Assembly: GCF_011075055.1 (NCBI RefSeq)
Contig: NC_058151.1
Location: 4,668,251 to 4,732,250, forward strand
Direction of reading: 5' to 3'
DNA: 64,000 nt
Origin: Mangifera indica
Taxonomy: Eukaryota; Streptophyta; Magnoliopsida; Sapindales; Anacardiaceae
In this document: in pieces, positions 49,907-64,000 of the stretch
Position numbering within the stretch: position 1 is the stretch's first letter
Layout of the letters: the number at the start of each line of letters is the position of its first letter
The notes under the pieces: model-generated
Told to the model about the DNA's origin: nothing
Database searches by the model: none
What the model saw: the letters and a program-made list of their open reading frames with translations, nothing else
Translations under genes and position numbers: made by a program

Positions 49907-50214
49907 ATTACCGTGTGCTATCAAAGGTTTGGCAAATTCACGTTCTCATCATCCTTTGAATTCTTAATTTACAAATTTTCGTTCAAAACCTAACTTTGAA
50001 AATGAAAGAGTCATTACACATATTATCTGAAACTTTTTTTTTCGAATTATCATATTGTCCCTAAACCGTAATCATTGATAATCTGATTGAATTTGGTGAC
50101 TGAAATTACATAAAAAGGATGTGATTTCACATTATCACATCGTATGATTTTCCAATGCCATTGAATAATCTATGTCAGCACTTTTTTTAATTTTTTGAAA
50201 AGGAAGTGGTAATC
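48978..50214. other. AT-rich gene-free sequence
   Basis: No gene seen. A patch at 49265-49375 is rich in GAGCTC/CTTGAACTTG words like those at 52040-52330 and may be part of the same decayed repeat. Confidence 0.4.
49853..49906. repeat. (TA)n-(GA)n compound microsatellite
   Basis: About ten TA units pass directly into about sixteen GA units. Compound repeats of this length are normally highly variable between individuals. Confidence 0.95.
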
Positions 50215-50921
50215 ACGGTCTTTTATGATTAATTTTATTCTTAGATAATTAAGTTTGAAAACTCAAATTCTTTACTTGTGCACTATTAAAATTAATATAA
50301 TCAGTTAGTTTTAAGGGTATAATCGTTATTTAATCAATAATATATTAAAAATAATAAAATTTTATCTCGTTTACCTCATTCATTTAGAAATCATATATTT
50401 TTTCCTTGGATAAAACTTTAAAAAGTTATATTTTTTTCTTGTTAAATTTCTATTTCTTTGGCAATTTTCTCTCTCTCTAGTGACTAGACTCCATCTTCTA
50501 CCCCTTTTTTTGTCATCTTTGTCTCTAATAAAGACAAATCATCTTTGTCATATGTTAATAAGAATCATCTTTATCAAAATACAAAGACGATCTGTTTTCG
50601 TTAGAAAAGAAGACAATAGAGAATGGGGAGAAGGCAAAGTCTGATCATCGAGGGAGAGAGTGTTTTCAGAGTAATAGAAAGTTGTTAAGGGAAAAAATAT
50701 AACTTATCGAAATTAAAAATTATTAGTTTTTTAAAGTAAAGGAAAAAATAAAATAAAATTTTATTATTTTTAATATATTACTAGTTAAATGATAATTTTA
50801 CCTCTACAATTAACTGATTCTATTAATTTTACCTATTTACGAGTGGAACTTTAAATTTTAATATTTAACTGGTATCAATTTGGATTTTTAACAAACCTTA
50901 AGTGGGAAAAAGTTTTTGGGC
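50215..50921. mobile_element. Decayed foldback MULE-MITE, copy 4
   Basis: Family arm blocks are recognisable: AATCGTTATTTAATCA on the left, AAATGATAATTTTACC and the end TTAAGTGGGAAAAAGTTTTTGGGC on the right. The middle has the usual GACAAAGA/TCTTTGTC hairpin words. The outer left end has decayed beyond recognition, so no target duplication could be assigned. Confidence 0.6.
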
Positions 50922-52764
50922 AAAAAAACAAAATACTTTTTTAGGTACTTATCACTGTTTATGTTGCAGAACTAACCAGATTCCCGAACTTTCGAGGATG
51001 CTAAATTTGTTGATTTGGTTAGACAAGTATTATAATATTTCATCAACAAATGTTGCGTCATTTTATATGATTCACAACATATTTTACTAAAAATAAGTTC
51101 ACATCTGAACTGTGTAGGATCAAAATTTGCAAACATTAGTAAGAGTAATTGCCTAGTTGGTCGACCAACAAGGCAGTAATTTGTGGAAGGTTTCTAGTTT
51201 CTCTATTTTAGACTACCTTTCTTATCCAACAATCTTCATTTAATTCAAGCTAGTAAGATGGACTAACCAAACATTAATTGCTTTAAAATTCAACACACAA
51301 TTTTGACAAAGATTTCAAATATGAAAGGAAAAGTTCAAACTCATTCTGATAATATTATAAGATCAAACTTTTTACTTATTTCGTTAAAACCAAATTTAAA
51401 AATTTGAGTAATAAAATAGGAGATTTTATATATAAAAGAATATGAATTCAAGTCTTTATGAGTGATATATCAAGATTAAACTCTTGAATTATTTGGTTTA
51501 ATGGTTATAGGATTTATCCTACTCGATGTGATTAATTCTGTCCCAAAAGGGTGGTCAAAACAAAAAGGGAGATAATTGATGGTTTTTGAAACTGGTGGTA
51601 TCGAAACTTACTTGCAAAAATCATAGGGTGGGAAATTTTTTATCAGCATGTCACTAAAGTTTTAAAAGCCAACAACCTATCATGTGTAGATTGAATCTTC
51701 TCTTCTAGGGCATGTTTTGCTTAATTGTTTCACCAATGGTTATATATTTAGTGCAATTTATATACTCTCCAACTCATTCACTTTCTACTCATCTTCATCT
51801 GTTGCTAACCATTACAATGCGCCAGCTTTAAAGCTACTTATCACCATCAAGTAGCCATGACAAAATTGTAAGTAAAATTTTCATACCTTAATTATATGTT
51901 AATTGATGATAAAAGTGTTAGTAAATTAAGAAGTGACACTTTATTTTGGATTAAGCCTCTGAAGAAATAATTCAATATCTTTAAAAATCTTTGATGCGCT
52001 TGTGAAATTTCTCTTGTAAAGACTAGGGAGCCGTGTGGTGGATTTGATCAAAGGTAAGATCGATAAAAGTTGACCTTGAACTCAAATTGAATAATCAAAC
52101 TGGCCTTTTTTTTTTTTTAACTTTGAGCTCACCTTAATTTACAAAATTGAGGCTTGAGCTCAATTTGAAATAACTTAATTTAGGGTTTGATTCAAATTAA
52201 ATTCAAATTCGAATGTTCGAGCTCAATAGAAATAGCATACACAATAACCAAAGTCAAGTTAAACTGACTCAAGAGCAGTTATCAACTTGGCTCAGTTTAA
52301 CTTGAAATAAACAGTCAGAGCTTGAGCTCAATAAAAAAAATTATTTAAAAAATAATTTTTAAATTTATGTTTTCTATTAAATGAAAATATGAAAAGGAAA
52401 TTGAATTGTGATGAAAAAGGAAAAAAGCTTATTCATAAAAGGTGAGGTGAATGGTTAGAATTTTTGTCACCTATGTGAAAATTTTGGAATTAGGTCTTTT
52501 ATTAGAAAATATAATTTTTTAAATAATAATTAATAAATTTTAAATTAATAATTAAATTTACAAAATACTACATTACCAAATTGCGTTACAACTTGGTTGA
52601 ACATATCAAACTCGAGTCTAGGCTCAACTTGAATCCACTTCTAACGCATAATACTTGCCACATCAATCACCTAGAGTACTAATCAAATTTGTTAAACTTA
52701 TAAATATTATTGTTTTAATGATTGTATACTTACATGTTAATTTCAATGATGTTGCAAGCATGAA
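50922..52764. other. Gene-free sequence with a GAGCTC-rich patch
   Basis: No coding region. From about 52040 to 52330 the words GAGCTC, CTTGAGCTC and CAAATTGA recur on both strands, as in decayed non-autonomous DNA elements. The ends were not found. Confidence 0.4.
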
Positions 52765-52772
52765 GGCAAGAC

Positions 52773-53269
52773 TAGAGATGACAACGAGTTGGTAAGGATC
52801 GAATATCTTAACCCCTATCCCAATCCCTACAAGGGAAACATTTTCCCATCCCCACCTTGCCTTTGATATGGAAATGACAACGAATCCTTGTCCCTTCCCC
52901 ACAAGGAAAATTTCTCTCTTGTTTCCCTTCTCATCCTCATAGGAGAAATTCTCCACATTTCCTCTCCCCATCATCACTAAAAAAATAATAAATATTTGTT
53001 AGATGTCAAGGTATATTTATAATAGTTTAAAACTTTTAAGGGTAACTTAATATGTAAGGGTTTAAACAATATGTAGAAAAGAAGATGAATCGAGAAGGAG
53101 ACAGATCGAGAAGGGAATGAGTTAGGAATATATTCATCCCCATGCTCAACTGTGGCGATTTTAGTCATCCTTGTCATGATCCACATCTTATTTTTATTAA
53201 GGAATCTTTTCTCCATTCGGGAAGGGATGAGTTGAATACCTGATTTTGTAAGTGAAATTGTCATCTCTA
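52773..53269. mobile_element. hAT MITE, 497 bp
   Basis: The perfect terminal inverted repeat is TAGAGATGACAA at the left and TTGTCATCTCTA at the right. The 8-bp flanks GGCAAGAC (52765-52772) and GGGAAGAC (53270-53277) agree at 7 of 8. The interior has inverted CCCTTCCC/GGGAAGGG words. There is no coding capacity; the antisense frame 52977-52663 crosses its end. Confidence 0.85.
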
Positions 53270-53277
53270 GGGAAGAC

Positions 53278-54458
53278 CAACAAACGTAGTTGATAGATTT
53301 CTAAATGTCGTACATAGATAAGTGGTTGCAACATTTTTAATGAAAATGCGTCCTCATATATGACGAAAGACAGGGTAGGACAAGAGTTGATGAACTTATG
53401 TTATAATGTTATTTTTATTAGAAATTTCTTAATGTGAATTAACATTAATTATGATTTTGATTTAATAAAATCAGATAATTGAATAGTCTAATGTTAATTT
53501 ACTAATGAACTTGAGTGATTAATAAAAATTAGTCCTATACATTTAAAAATTATGATTTGAGTGGACAATATAAGTATTGGCTTTGAGGTTTATTAAATTT
53601 TGATAGAGGGTCAATTAATATACTATAAAATGGTTAGATCTCTACTTCAAAACCTAATGCAATACGGTTGCAATATAACTTACTTATACAAAACTATTAT
53701 TTAGGAGGTTTATAGAGTAGAAGATCAAATCATATCGAAAGGTAGTCTTGGCAGATGATTTCAACAAGTTTATGAATTCAAATTATATGACAGTTTGGAT
53801 ATTTTCAAAACTTTGAGGTTTAATTAGTATTTTATAATATATGCATTAATCCTAAAAATTATAATTGCATAATTTTATGTTTGTTCGTGCATAATAAATC
53901 TTACAATTTCAATATCTAGATGGAGCACAAATGGTTAGAGAAATTGTCGCAAACTTGACGAAGGTAGATTTCTTTTTTGGTGGCTAAAAGTGTGGGTTAA
54001 TAAAGTCTTTATTAGCCTAACAACAACTCTTTCAGTTGCACAAGAAAATAGGCATGATCGCGATATTGTGCAAACTAACACGGAAAGCAAAAAAGTGAAA
54101 CTTATAAGATGCAATGACAAACAACTTTTGTCTCATATCACCAACCTTTCTCTCCTATATAAACTGATTATATTAAATGAAAAAAATCCAACGCACAAAG
54201 AATAATAAAAGAGATGAATGAATGAGCCAAAAATAGGGACCTAAACATCTACTTAAGAAGCCAAAAGCAATTGAACCAAGGAAACCTTTGCATTGTTATA
54301 AGATTGTATATTGGAAACAAATATCAGTTCAAAGATAAACGATTTAAACATAGATGAAAAGGAAATAGATATTCAAATGTTAGCATTTGGAATCAAAACA
54401 TAAAGATAAGGTTTAAAATAAGCAACAATCTATGGTATTATTCATAATGCTAGTCGCT
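53278..54458. other. AT-rich gene-free sequence
   Basis: Nothing recognisable. Opposed short frames at 53935-54205 overlap and lack any family signature. Confidence 0.4.
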
Positions 54459-54467
54459 AAATAGAAT

Positions 54468-55343
54468 GGCCAAAAGACTTGCTCCCACCAAAGGTTTGAT
54501 GTAATTTCAAAGTCTTGTCCGTTAACTTACAAAAATCTAAACACCTACTCATGACCCAATTTCTGTTAAAAATCTTAATTAGGGTTAAGGATAAAACTGT
54601 TATTTAATAAAAAAATTAAAAAATCAAAGTTTTATCACCTTCTCCCCAGGTTTAAAAACCTATCATTTTCCCCCACTAAGGATTGAAAAATGAATCTTTC
54701 CCCCCTATGGTTTATAGTTTTTCCTTGCTATTGCTCATCCGATAACCAGAATCGTCCAACCTCCATACTGGTGCTCCTCTCTCTCCTAGACGATGACGAA
54801 TTGCCGGCTAACTAAAGGTGGGCCAACGATTCATTAATTGAAAGATGAAACAGATTTATGCATTGCACAAATTTGTTTCTTCTGACCGATCTATCCTTCG
54901 ATCAATGCACAAATCAATCAGAAAAAGAAATAAAGTCTTCATAATGCACATATTTGTTTCGTCTTCGTACCAATGAATCATCAACCCATCTTCGATTGAC
55001 CAACAATTTGTCATAGTCCAAGAAAAGGAAGAGCACCGATATGGAGGTTGGCTGACTCCACTCACCGAAGGAGTAGTAGCAAGGCAAAACTACAAACCCT
55101 AGGGGAGAAATGTTTATTTTTCAAACCTTATGTGGGGTTGAAATGATACATTTTTAAATCTATGGGGAAATATGATAAAATTTTAATTTTTTTAAAAATT
55201 TTATTAAATGATGATTTTACCTCTGACTCTAACTAAAATTTTTAACAAAAATTGGTTTATATGTGGTTGTTTAGGTTTTTTAAAGTTAGCGGATGGAACT
55301 TTGGAATTACATCAAACCCTGGGTGGGAACAAGTCTTTTGGCC
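54468..55343. mobile_element. Foldback MULE-MITE, copy 5
   Basis: The inverted ends are GGCCAAAAGACTTGCTCCCA on the left and GGCCAAAAGACTTGTTCCCA inward from the right. The nine-base duplication AAATAGAAT is perfect (54459-54467 and 55344-55352). Both arms contain the inverted AACCAATTTCTGTTAAAAA and AACCTCCATA blocks, so about 300 bases of each arm can pair. Confidence 0.9.
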
Positions 55344-55352
55344 AAATAGAAT

Positions 55353-56012
55353 TATGTGTATCCACTCTAAATATACAAATGAATACATACAAAATGTATT
55401 TCATCAAGTAATTAATAGATTTTGAATTAAAAATAAAATAACATTCAATCACATGATGACATACAAGTGTGTACTAAAAGCAAGTATGCATAGCATTGCC
55501 CTTTTCATTTTCTAAATTTAGATATTGCATTGCTGGGCAATGGCTAAAATCAACTGCACAAAAGACCACTCTTATAGTCTCGTTCTTGTCTAAACAGCTA
55601 CTTAGTATACATCCTGCTTCTAAGTTTTAGAATAAGGGTCTTCTATATCTATCTAATTAAAAGTGTCTAAAGACAGATAATGCTACAATCATTCATCGTG
55701 ATAGCAAGACATCAAATATTCTTCTTGATTATCAATTCGAAGCAAAGGTAGTAGTTTACAATTTAATCCTAGGCTTTATAATTCTCATCTAAATTTCAAA
55801 TTGAATTTGTGGGTACATCTTTAACCATTTGTATATTAGATAACCTGGCTTGTATATTGAGAAATTCAATTTGCTTTCATCAACCAAGGAAAAGGAATCT
55901 TTGTTGTAATATTTGTTTCCAATGGCTAAAATAAATAGGCCTAGTTTTGATATTTCAAACTTTAAATTGATATGTCTCCTAGACTACCAAGATATGTCTA
56001 AATGTTTACTAA
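55353..56012. other. Spacer between two MITEs
   Basis: No gene seen. A segment around 55640-55740 could be a distant protein-coding relic, but no motif supports it. Confidence 0.35.
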
Positions 56013-56021
56013 TTATTATAA

Positions 56022-56945
56022 GGCCAAAAGACTTATTCCCACCCAAGGTTTAACCCATTCTTAAACACCTACTCATAGGATTTTAAAAACTTAAATATTC
56101 ATCTATCTGTTAAAATTCTCTATTAGAGTTAAAATTAAAATCATCATTTAACAAAAAAATTTAAAAAACAAAAATTTAATCTCAATTCCCCTACTTAATT
56201 TAAAAAATTAATAATTTCTCCTTACCTAAAGTTTGAACAGTTATATTTTTCCCATAATTTTTTTATTCTCTAGCAACGGTCTCTGTTCTAACTAACAACC
56301 AATCTTCACCAACTCTTCTTTCATTAGATGTCAACACCCTAATGACTGTCTTCGTGGTCGAACAAGGATGAAGACGTCGTCTTCGTCCAAAAAAGAGACG
56401 AATATGTTGTCTTTGTCTCTTCAGGTTGGACGAAGACAATTCATCTTCGTTTGACCACGAATATGGTAGATCTTTGGGCATTTGACTTTAATCTACCGTC
56501 CCCCTAACTGGACGAAGAAGAATCATCTTCATTCAGCCTGAAGAGACAAAGATAATCTTCGTCTCTTCATCGAATGAAGATGTTTCATCTTCGTTCGATG
56601 ACCCTGTTTTGTTAGGAAGGCCAACATAGGAGAAGATGATAGTGGGAAGGTTGGCTGACAATAAGAACAGATTCTGATTATCAGAGAAAGAAGAAAAAAC
56701 AATAGGAAGAAAAGTGAATTTTTTAAAACTTAATCATATGAGGAAATTGTTATTTTTCCAAACCAAAGGAGGAATTATATCATTTTTAGGTTGCAGGTTT
56801 TTGTGGTGAAATGACAATTTTAACCCCTATAATTAATGGTTTTGGTTAAGTTTAACAGTTTATAGGTGAGTGTTTAAGTTTTTGAAACCTCACAGGTGAG
56901 TGTTTGAGAATGGCTAAACCTTGGGTGGGAATAAGTCTTTTGGCC
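56022..56945. mobile_element. Foldback MULE-MITE, copy 6
   Basis: The inverted ends are GGCCAAAAGACTTATTCCCA and the identical 20 bases read inward from the right. The nine-base flanks TTATTATAA (56013-56021) and GTGTTATAA (56946-56954) agree at 7 of 9. The centre (56330-56620) has alternating GACGAAGA and TCTTCGTC words that form several smaller hairpins. Confidence 0.88.
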
Positions 56946-56954
56946 GTGTTATAA

Positions 56955-57969
56955 TTGCTAATGAATTTTAGTAATTAGGTTTCTAACTTGCCAAAATGTT
57001 GTAAATTACAATACTGATGTGTTCGACCAGAGCAGTAGGTTATAAATCACAATACTCATGTTCTACTTGTGTGGTAGGAATTTTTGGATAAGTCACTTTC
57101 TTATACATCTCTTGCAATCGGATCATTCATTAGAGGTCAAACCAATTAGACCGAATAGATAAAATTTTTATTCTTGAAATTTTGTCGAAAGGGTTCTCGA
57201 ACTCACACCTTCTTAGATATAAAACTATTTCACTATCATTCACACTATCCCTTTGAGACAACGAGGGATCTCCTTATGGTTTTTCAATTCTAAATAGACA
57301 TTTAAGGCAGTGTGTGTTGTTGCATTTGAAATTGGAATTCAGCTGGTTTAGACAAGATAGACTAAATAAAAGTGTAATTTCCTCCAATTATGTTTAGCAA
57401 TTAATCAATGAGATTGAATACCTAAGTATATAATATATCTTTTCCTTCGCATCATCTTATGTCTTGGCCTTCCATATTCTCCTTGATAAATGAAGAAAGA
57501 TCTCCGCCGCTTTTACTAGCTAACCAATTCTGTAATTAAACATTATTCCATTATTTTATTTTTTATTATTAATATTATTTTATTTAATTTATAAGGTAAT
57601 ATATTAATTTAATAATTTTATATTACCAATTATGATATAATAAATCATATATGAGTTATTTTATTTTTGTCACCTTATTTATTAAACTATTATCAAAATA
57701 ATTTTAATTTTATTGCAATTCTATTTATACTTATTAATTTTATAGAATAAAATACATTTAATATAAATTAATATAACAAGTAATATAATAAATATTTTGG
57801 AACAATTATACCTAAGGATATTTAAGTAAAATAATATTTTAGTATTATTTTATTAAATCCAACAAAACACTATAATTATTTATAACTACCAATTTTTATT
57901 AAACATATTAATAGTTTATATATAATAATTTTTAAGGTAATTTATTTTATATTAATTTTTCATTTTTGA
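56955..57969. other. Gene-free, very AT-rich from 57540
   Basis: No coding or RNA feature found. Composition shifts to more than about 85 percent AT before the hAT element. Confidence 0.4.
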
Positions 57970-60900
57970 TAGAGGTGTCAATGGGCCGAGCCGACTCTGG
58001 CTCGACCCATCGGGCTAATGGGCTAGGTTGGGCCCAAGACCCATACAACAATATGCCTTCGGGTTGGGCTAGCCCATTGATATGTGAAGGCCCAAGGCCT
58101 AGCCCATATAGTAATGGCTCTTAATTGGGCTTGGTCGAACTTTAATCGGGTCGGGTCAACCCATTTAAATAATATTTTTTAAAAAAATTTAATTAAAAAT
58201 TTTAAACACAAATTATTTTTCAATTATTAAACTGAAGACGGTATCCCGAATATCTTATTTATAATCTTTCACTTGTGGCAAAGGAATACCATAGTTACAT
58301 GATGAAAAATATTATAAATTGATAACATAATATAAATAAATTAATTTATATACTGTATAAATTACAAAACATAAATAAAACATATATAATATATATCATT
58401 TATCTACTCATTTTCAACATCTAAATCTTTGAATTCTTCAAAAATATCTTCTACCACATGATTTTATATTTTAAAATCAGTTTTGACCCAATCCTTTATT
58501 CACATTATTGTTTCAACCATATTTGAGTGTAAATCATATGGTTTATCATTCAACATGCATTCACATGTACTAAAAGCGGATTCTAATGTTATAGTCGACA
58601 TCAAAGGTATTAGTAGATCTTGAGTCATAGCAACAAGCATAGGAAAATATTCTGTCTTGTCTTTCCATCATGCTGCAATATCTAATTTTTCAGTATTATA
58701 TCTTTGAACAATTTCTGGATAATGGTCAATATTGATATAATTATAAAATTGACTATAATTCATACTTTGATTGGCAGGTTGTTTACCTTTGCGCAAAAAA
58801 GATCATATGCGTGATTTTTTTTGCCTAAACTACCAGAACTTACCTCTGGTACAGAACTTTGTCTAGTCTTTTCATATATTTTGTTCATAAATATTGTACA
58901 TATCAAGCAAAAAATCTTGAACATAGTCAATAGAATTAACATTGCTATTAATTAACAAATTTTCATTAATAACATCAAATAAATTTTGTAATCCATTAGT
59001 TTTTGCCTTAAGATCTAAAGCAGACTGCAGAGTATAGTAAAAGAATTTCACTCCAATATCTTTAAAATTTTTGTTCCATTTGCATACATATATTCTAGAA
59101 AATATGATGAGAGTGATGATACCTATATTCTTTAAAAATATCACTTATTTCTACCATACTATATATTATTAAACAAGTTATCGGATAATACATACCTTAG
59201 CAATGATCCATGATTGTCTTCAATGGCTCTAATATATTCATTAGAGTTATAACTATTTCTCAATCTTGATCTGTCAAAAAAAGAGGATCCACCGAATCTT
59301 TTAATTAGGTATTGAAGTATCATATTATAGGAATTTCATGCTCTTCACATGCTTTTAACATGAGGTATGTTGAATTTCACCTAATTTTAATATCTATTTT
59401 TAATTTTTTCTTCTTAACCCCATTGATCTACATAATTGATGATATGTTTGTACTCGTAATGAGAATGATGAAATATATGCAATGACATGTCTAATTACTT
59501 TTAAATGTTTTTTAGCCAAGCTAAAGTCTTCTTAAGTTATTAAATTAAAAATATGGCATGCACATCTAATATGAAATAATTTTCTATTAAATGGAGGAGA
59601 TAAATGATTATACATATATTCAATAACTTTATCATTATCTTTGATATTATCAAAAGTAATTGAAAAAATAAAAATATTAATTTTATATTCCTTAAAAATA
59701 TTTATCAATGCACGATAAATTGTAAGACCATCATAGGAATATTTTAAATTTCTAAATACAATAATTTTTTTGGATAACTACCAATCAGAATTAATATAAT
59801 GTGCAGTTACACAAAGATACTTTATATATTGATTTGTAGTAGTCTATAAATTAGAATTTATTGAAATAACACCATTAAAATTACTTAATTCTCCAATAAT
59901 TTTTAATTTAATTAATTCATAATTTCTCAAGATATCTGACCTAAGAGTTGACCTAGAAATTCTTTTAAATACTGGTTGAACACTATTTTATCATTTATTC
60001 TAAAATTTTATCTTCTACATAACTAAAAGGTTGATCAGAAGCAACTATGTACTTGGTTATGTAGTCTCGCATATTTATTTTATCGTATGCAAAAGTCGAC
60101 ATTTCTCCCATGTCTCTGAAACTGCTTGGGCCTCCTGCTGAACTGGCACCTAGACCAACGGATCACGATCGGATAAATGCAATTTGTTTTTGTCCTCTGA
60201 GCTCACGTGAAATTTTTTTTACAGTAATCATTAACATGTCGGTGAATATGTCTCATCTTACTTGTACTTGCACATATTAAACAAAAATCACAATGTTTAT
60301 ATATTGTTTGACGAGTTAATTTTTCTTCTATTGTTTTCTCTATTCAATCGAAGTACTCTCACACTATTGATGTTTGTTTTCCTTTTCTCTCCGTCAAATA
60401 ATGTGAACTTGTAACTATACCACTTTCACTTATTGGTACCCCACCTATTCCACCTTACACATAATCAATAGTATCATCAACACTAGCATAGTAATATTCA
60501 AATGGATTGAATTCATTTATAATATTTTGTAATAATAAAATTGAAATAAAAATGAAATTATAAACACAAATAATTATTATTTGAGAATTTAGATAATTTT
60601 TTAAAGAGAGTTGATGAGATAAAATGAGATTGAAAATATAATACGAGAATTGAAATTGGGAGATTTGTAAATAAAATAAAAAATGAAGAAAAATTAAATT
60701 GCTTTATATAGAAAAAAATAATTAAAAATTAAAAAAAAATTGAACACTGGACTGGCTATTGGCTTTTGCCACAATTTGCTTCTGCCTGGGAGAAACTTGT
60801 AGCAGAAGGAAAAAACATATACTTTTTTATTTTATTTTTTACATAGTATTGGATAGGTCAGACCAACCTTTAGGGTTAATACTAAAACCTTAAATCCGAT

Positions 60901-61019
60901 TTGATAGGCTCATGAGTCTAGTTCAGTACGCTATAATTTTAGATTGGGTCTTTTTGTATCAAATTTCAGTTTTGTTTTGGGTTCGGTTTCTATTTGGTCT
61001 GATCCAATTGACATATTTA
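57970..61019. mobile_element. hAT element with transposase relic, 3.05 kb
   Basis: The left end TAGAGGTGTCAATGGGCC pairs imperfectly with the right end read inward, TAAATATGTCAATTGG. The flanks ATTTTTGA (57962-57969) and ATTTTTAG (61020-61027) share six leading bases. The left end is followed by GGGCCGAGCC-type blocks, as in the non-autonomous element at 34358-35914. A transposase relic lies on the minus strand inside. The element ends about 570 bases upstream of the ADSS start codon. Confidence 0.8.
58395..60230 (-). pseudogene. hAT transposase, inactivated
   Basis: On the minus strand the C-terminal hAT dimerisation domain is clear at about 58655-58480: FPMLVAMTQDLLIPLMSTIT, then LESAFS and IKDWVKTDF. 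An open segment at 59144-58872 (KWNKNFKDIGVKFFY) belongs to the region before it. Further upstream, to about 60230, only traces remain (DPLFLTD and KINMRDYI-like pieces), and a BED finger can only be guessed near 60300. There are many stops, and SAFSTC replaces the usual SAFSTGGR. The enzyme cannot be made. Confidence 0.85.
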
Positions 61020-61027
61020 ATTTTTAG

Positions 61028-61588
61028 TAATAAAATATTATTCAAGCTAAATGTACTAGGTAGTTCGATTTAAGAAAGTCAAAGATTATTTTGATAATTT
61101 ATCTTTTATTATATATATTATTTTATTTGATTCATTTTTAATAATATTGTAATGTGATAGATAATACACGTATAATTTAAAAGATTGCCAATATAATTAA
61201 TAATATAAAAATATTTTAAAATAATTAAATACAAAGATATTTAATTAAACAATTTCTTAATATTTTTATTACATCAAATTAAATATGAGAATTATTTTTA
61301 TTAAATATAGGAATAATTTTATTGAAAATATATATTTATAGTAATTTTTTAAATTTTGATAATAAATAATTTCCAAATGAAACTAAGCTGTGACAGAACC
61401 TTTCTCACCCACACCAATCCCACAACCGGCGTCAAACCCATCCCAGCATCACAGGTCCTCAATCCCTTTATTCCATCCCCTGCATGTAACGTTGTCATAC
61501 CCCACTTCAAACTTATTGGTCTTTCATGAACCCGTTTAATCTGACTCCCTGAAACACTTCGCTTTCAGTCGCACGCTTAGTCAAACAG
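61028..61588 (+). other. Upstream region of ADSS
   Basis: The stretch is AT-rich until about 61380, then shifts to a mixed, C-rich composition typical of a plant 5' leader. No clear TATA box was found. The promoter must be short, because the hAT element lies just upstream. Confidence 0.4.

Positions 61589-64000
<2,412 letters not shown>

Overview
The window is nuclear DNA of a flowering plant, most likely a dicot. It is AT-rich, its genes are split by many GT-AG introns, and most of the remaining sequence is transposon debris. The species cannot be named from the sequence. Three conserved genes are present. LST8 (plus strand, 10 exons, 8888-15040) encodes the WD40 subunit of the TOR kinase complex. 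LPAT2 (minus strand, 11 exons, 47448 down to 40530) encodes the ER lysophosphatidic acid acyltransferase. ADSS (plus strand, 61589 to the window edge) encodes plastid adenylosuccinate synthetase and lacks only its last part. I assembled all exons by joining splice sites that keep the reading frame and reproduce the known family protein.

Layout. Positions 1-8.4 kb hold old repeats: a hAT-like element, a gypsy-type LTR, a Mutator-like (MULE) coding fragment split by a solo LTR, and a tandem array of about 150-bp units. LST8 follows, with a small non-autonomous LTR retrotransposon in intron 4. At 15.4-16.0 kb lies a chimeric organelle-derived insertion (rpl2 fused to 23S rRNA). A 7.5-kb MULE with 55-bp terminal inverted repeats occupies 17.3-24.8 kb and carries a decayed transposase and an antisense DUF1985/ULP1-protease gene. 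From 25 to 40 kb there are a foldback MULE-MITE, a TRIM element, copia, hAT and gypsy remnants, and a three-level nest (gypsy containing hAT containing MITE). LPAT2 covers 40.5-47.5 kb, with a LINE fragment in intron 7. From 48 to 57 kb there are four more foldback MITEs, one of them very decayed, and a short hAT MITE. A 3-kb hAT element with a dead transposase (58-61 kb) lies directly upstream of ADSS.

The three genes do not form one pathway. LST8 acts in TOR growth signalling, LPAT2 in phosphatidic acid synthesis, and ADSS in AMP synthesis. ADSS and LPAT2 also lie close together in Arabidopsis, as I remember it, so that part looks syntenic. The most distinctive structure is a family of 0.77-0.92 kb elements that are almost entirely one long hairpin. 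Five of the copies have matching 9-bp target duplications. No tRNA gene, CRISPR array or bacterial-type operon was seen.
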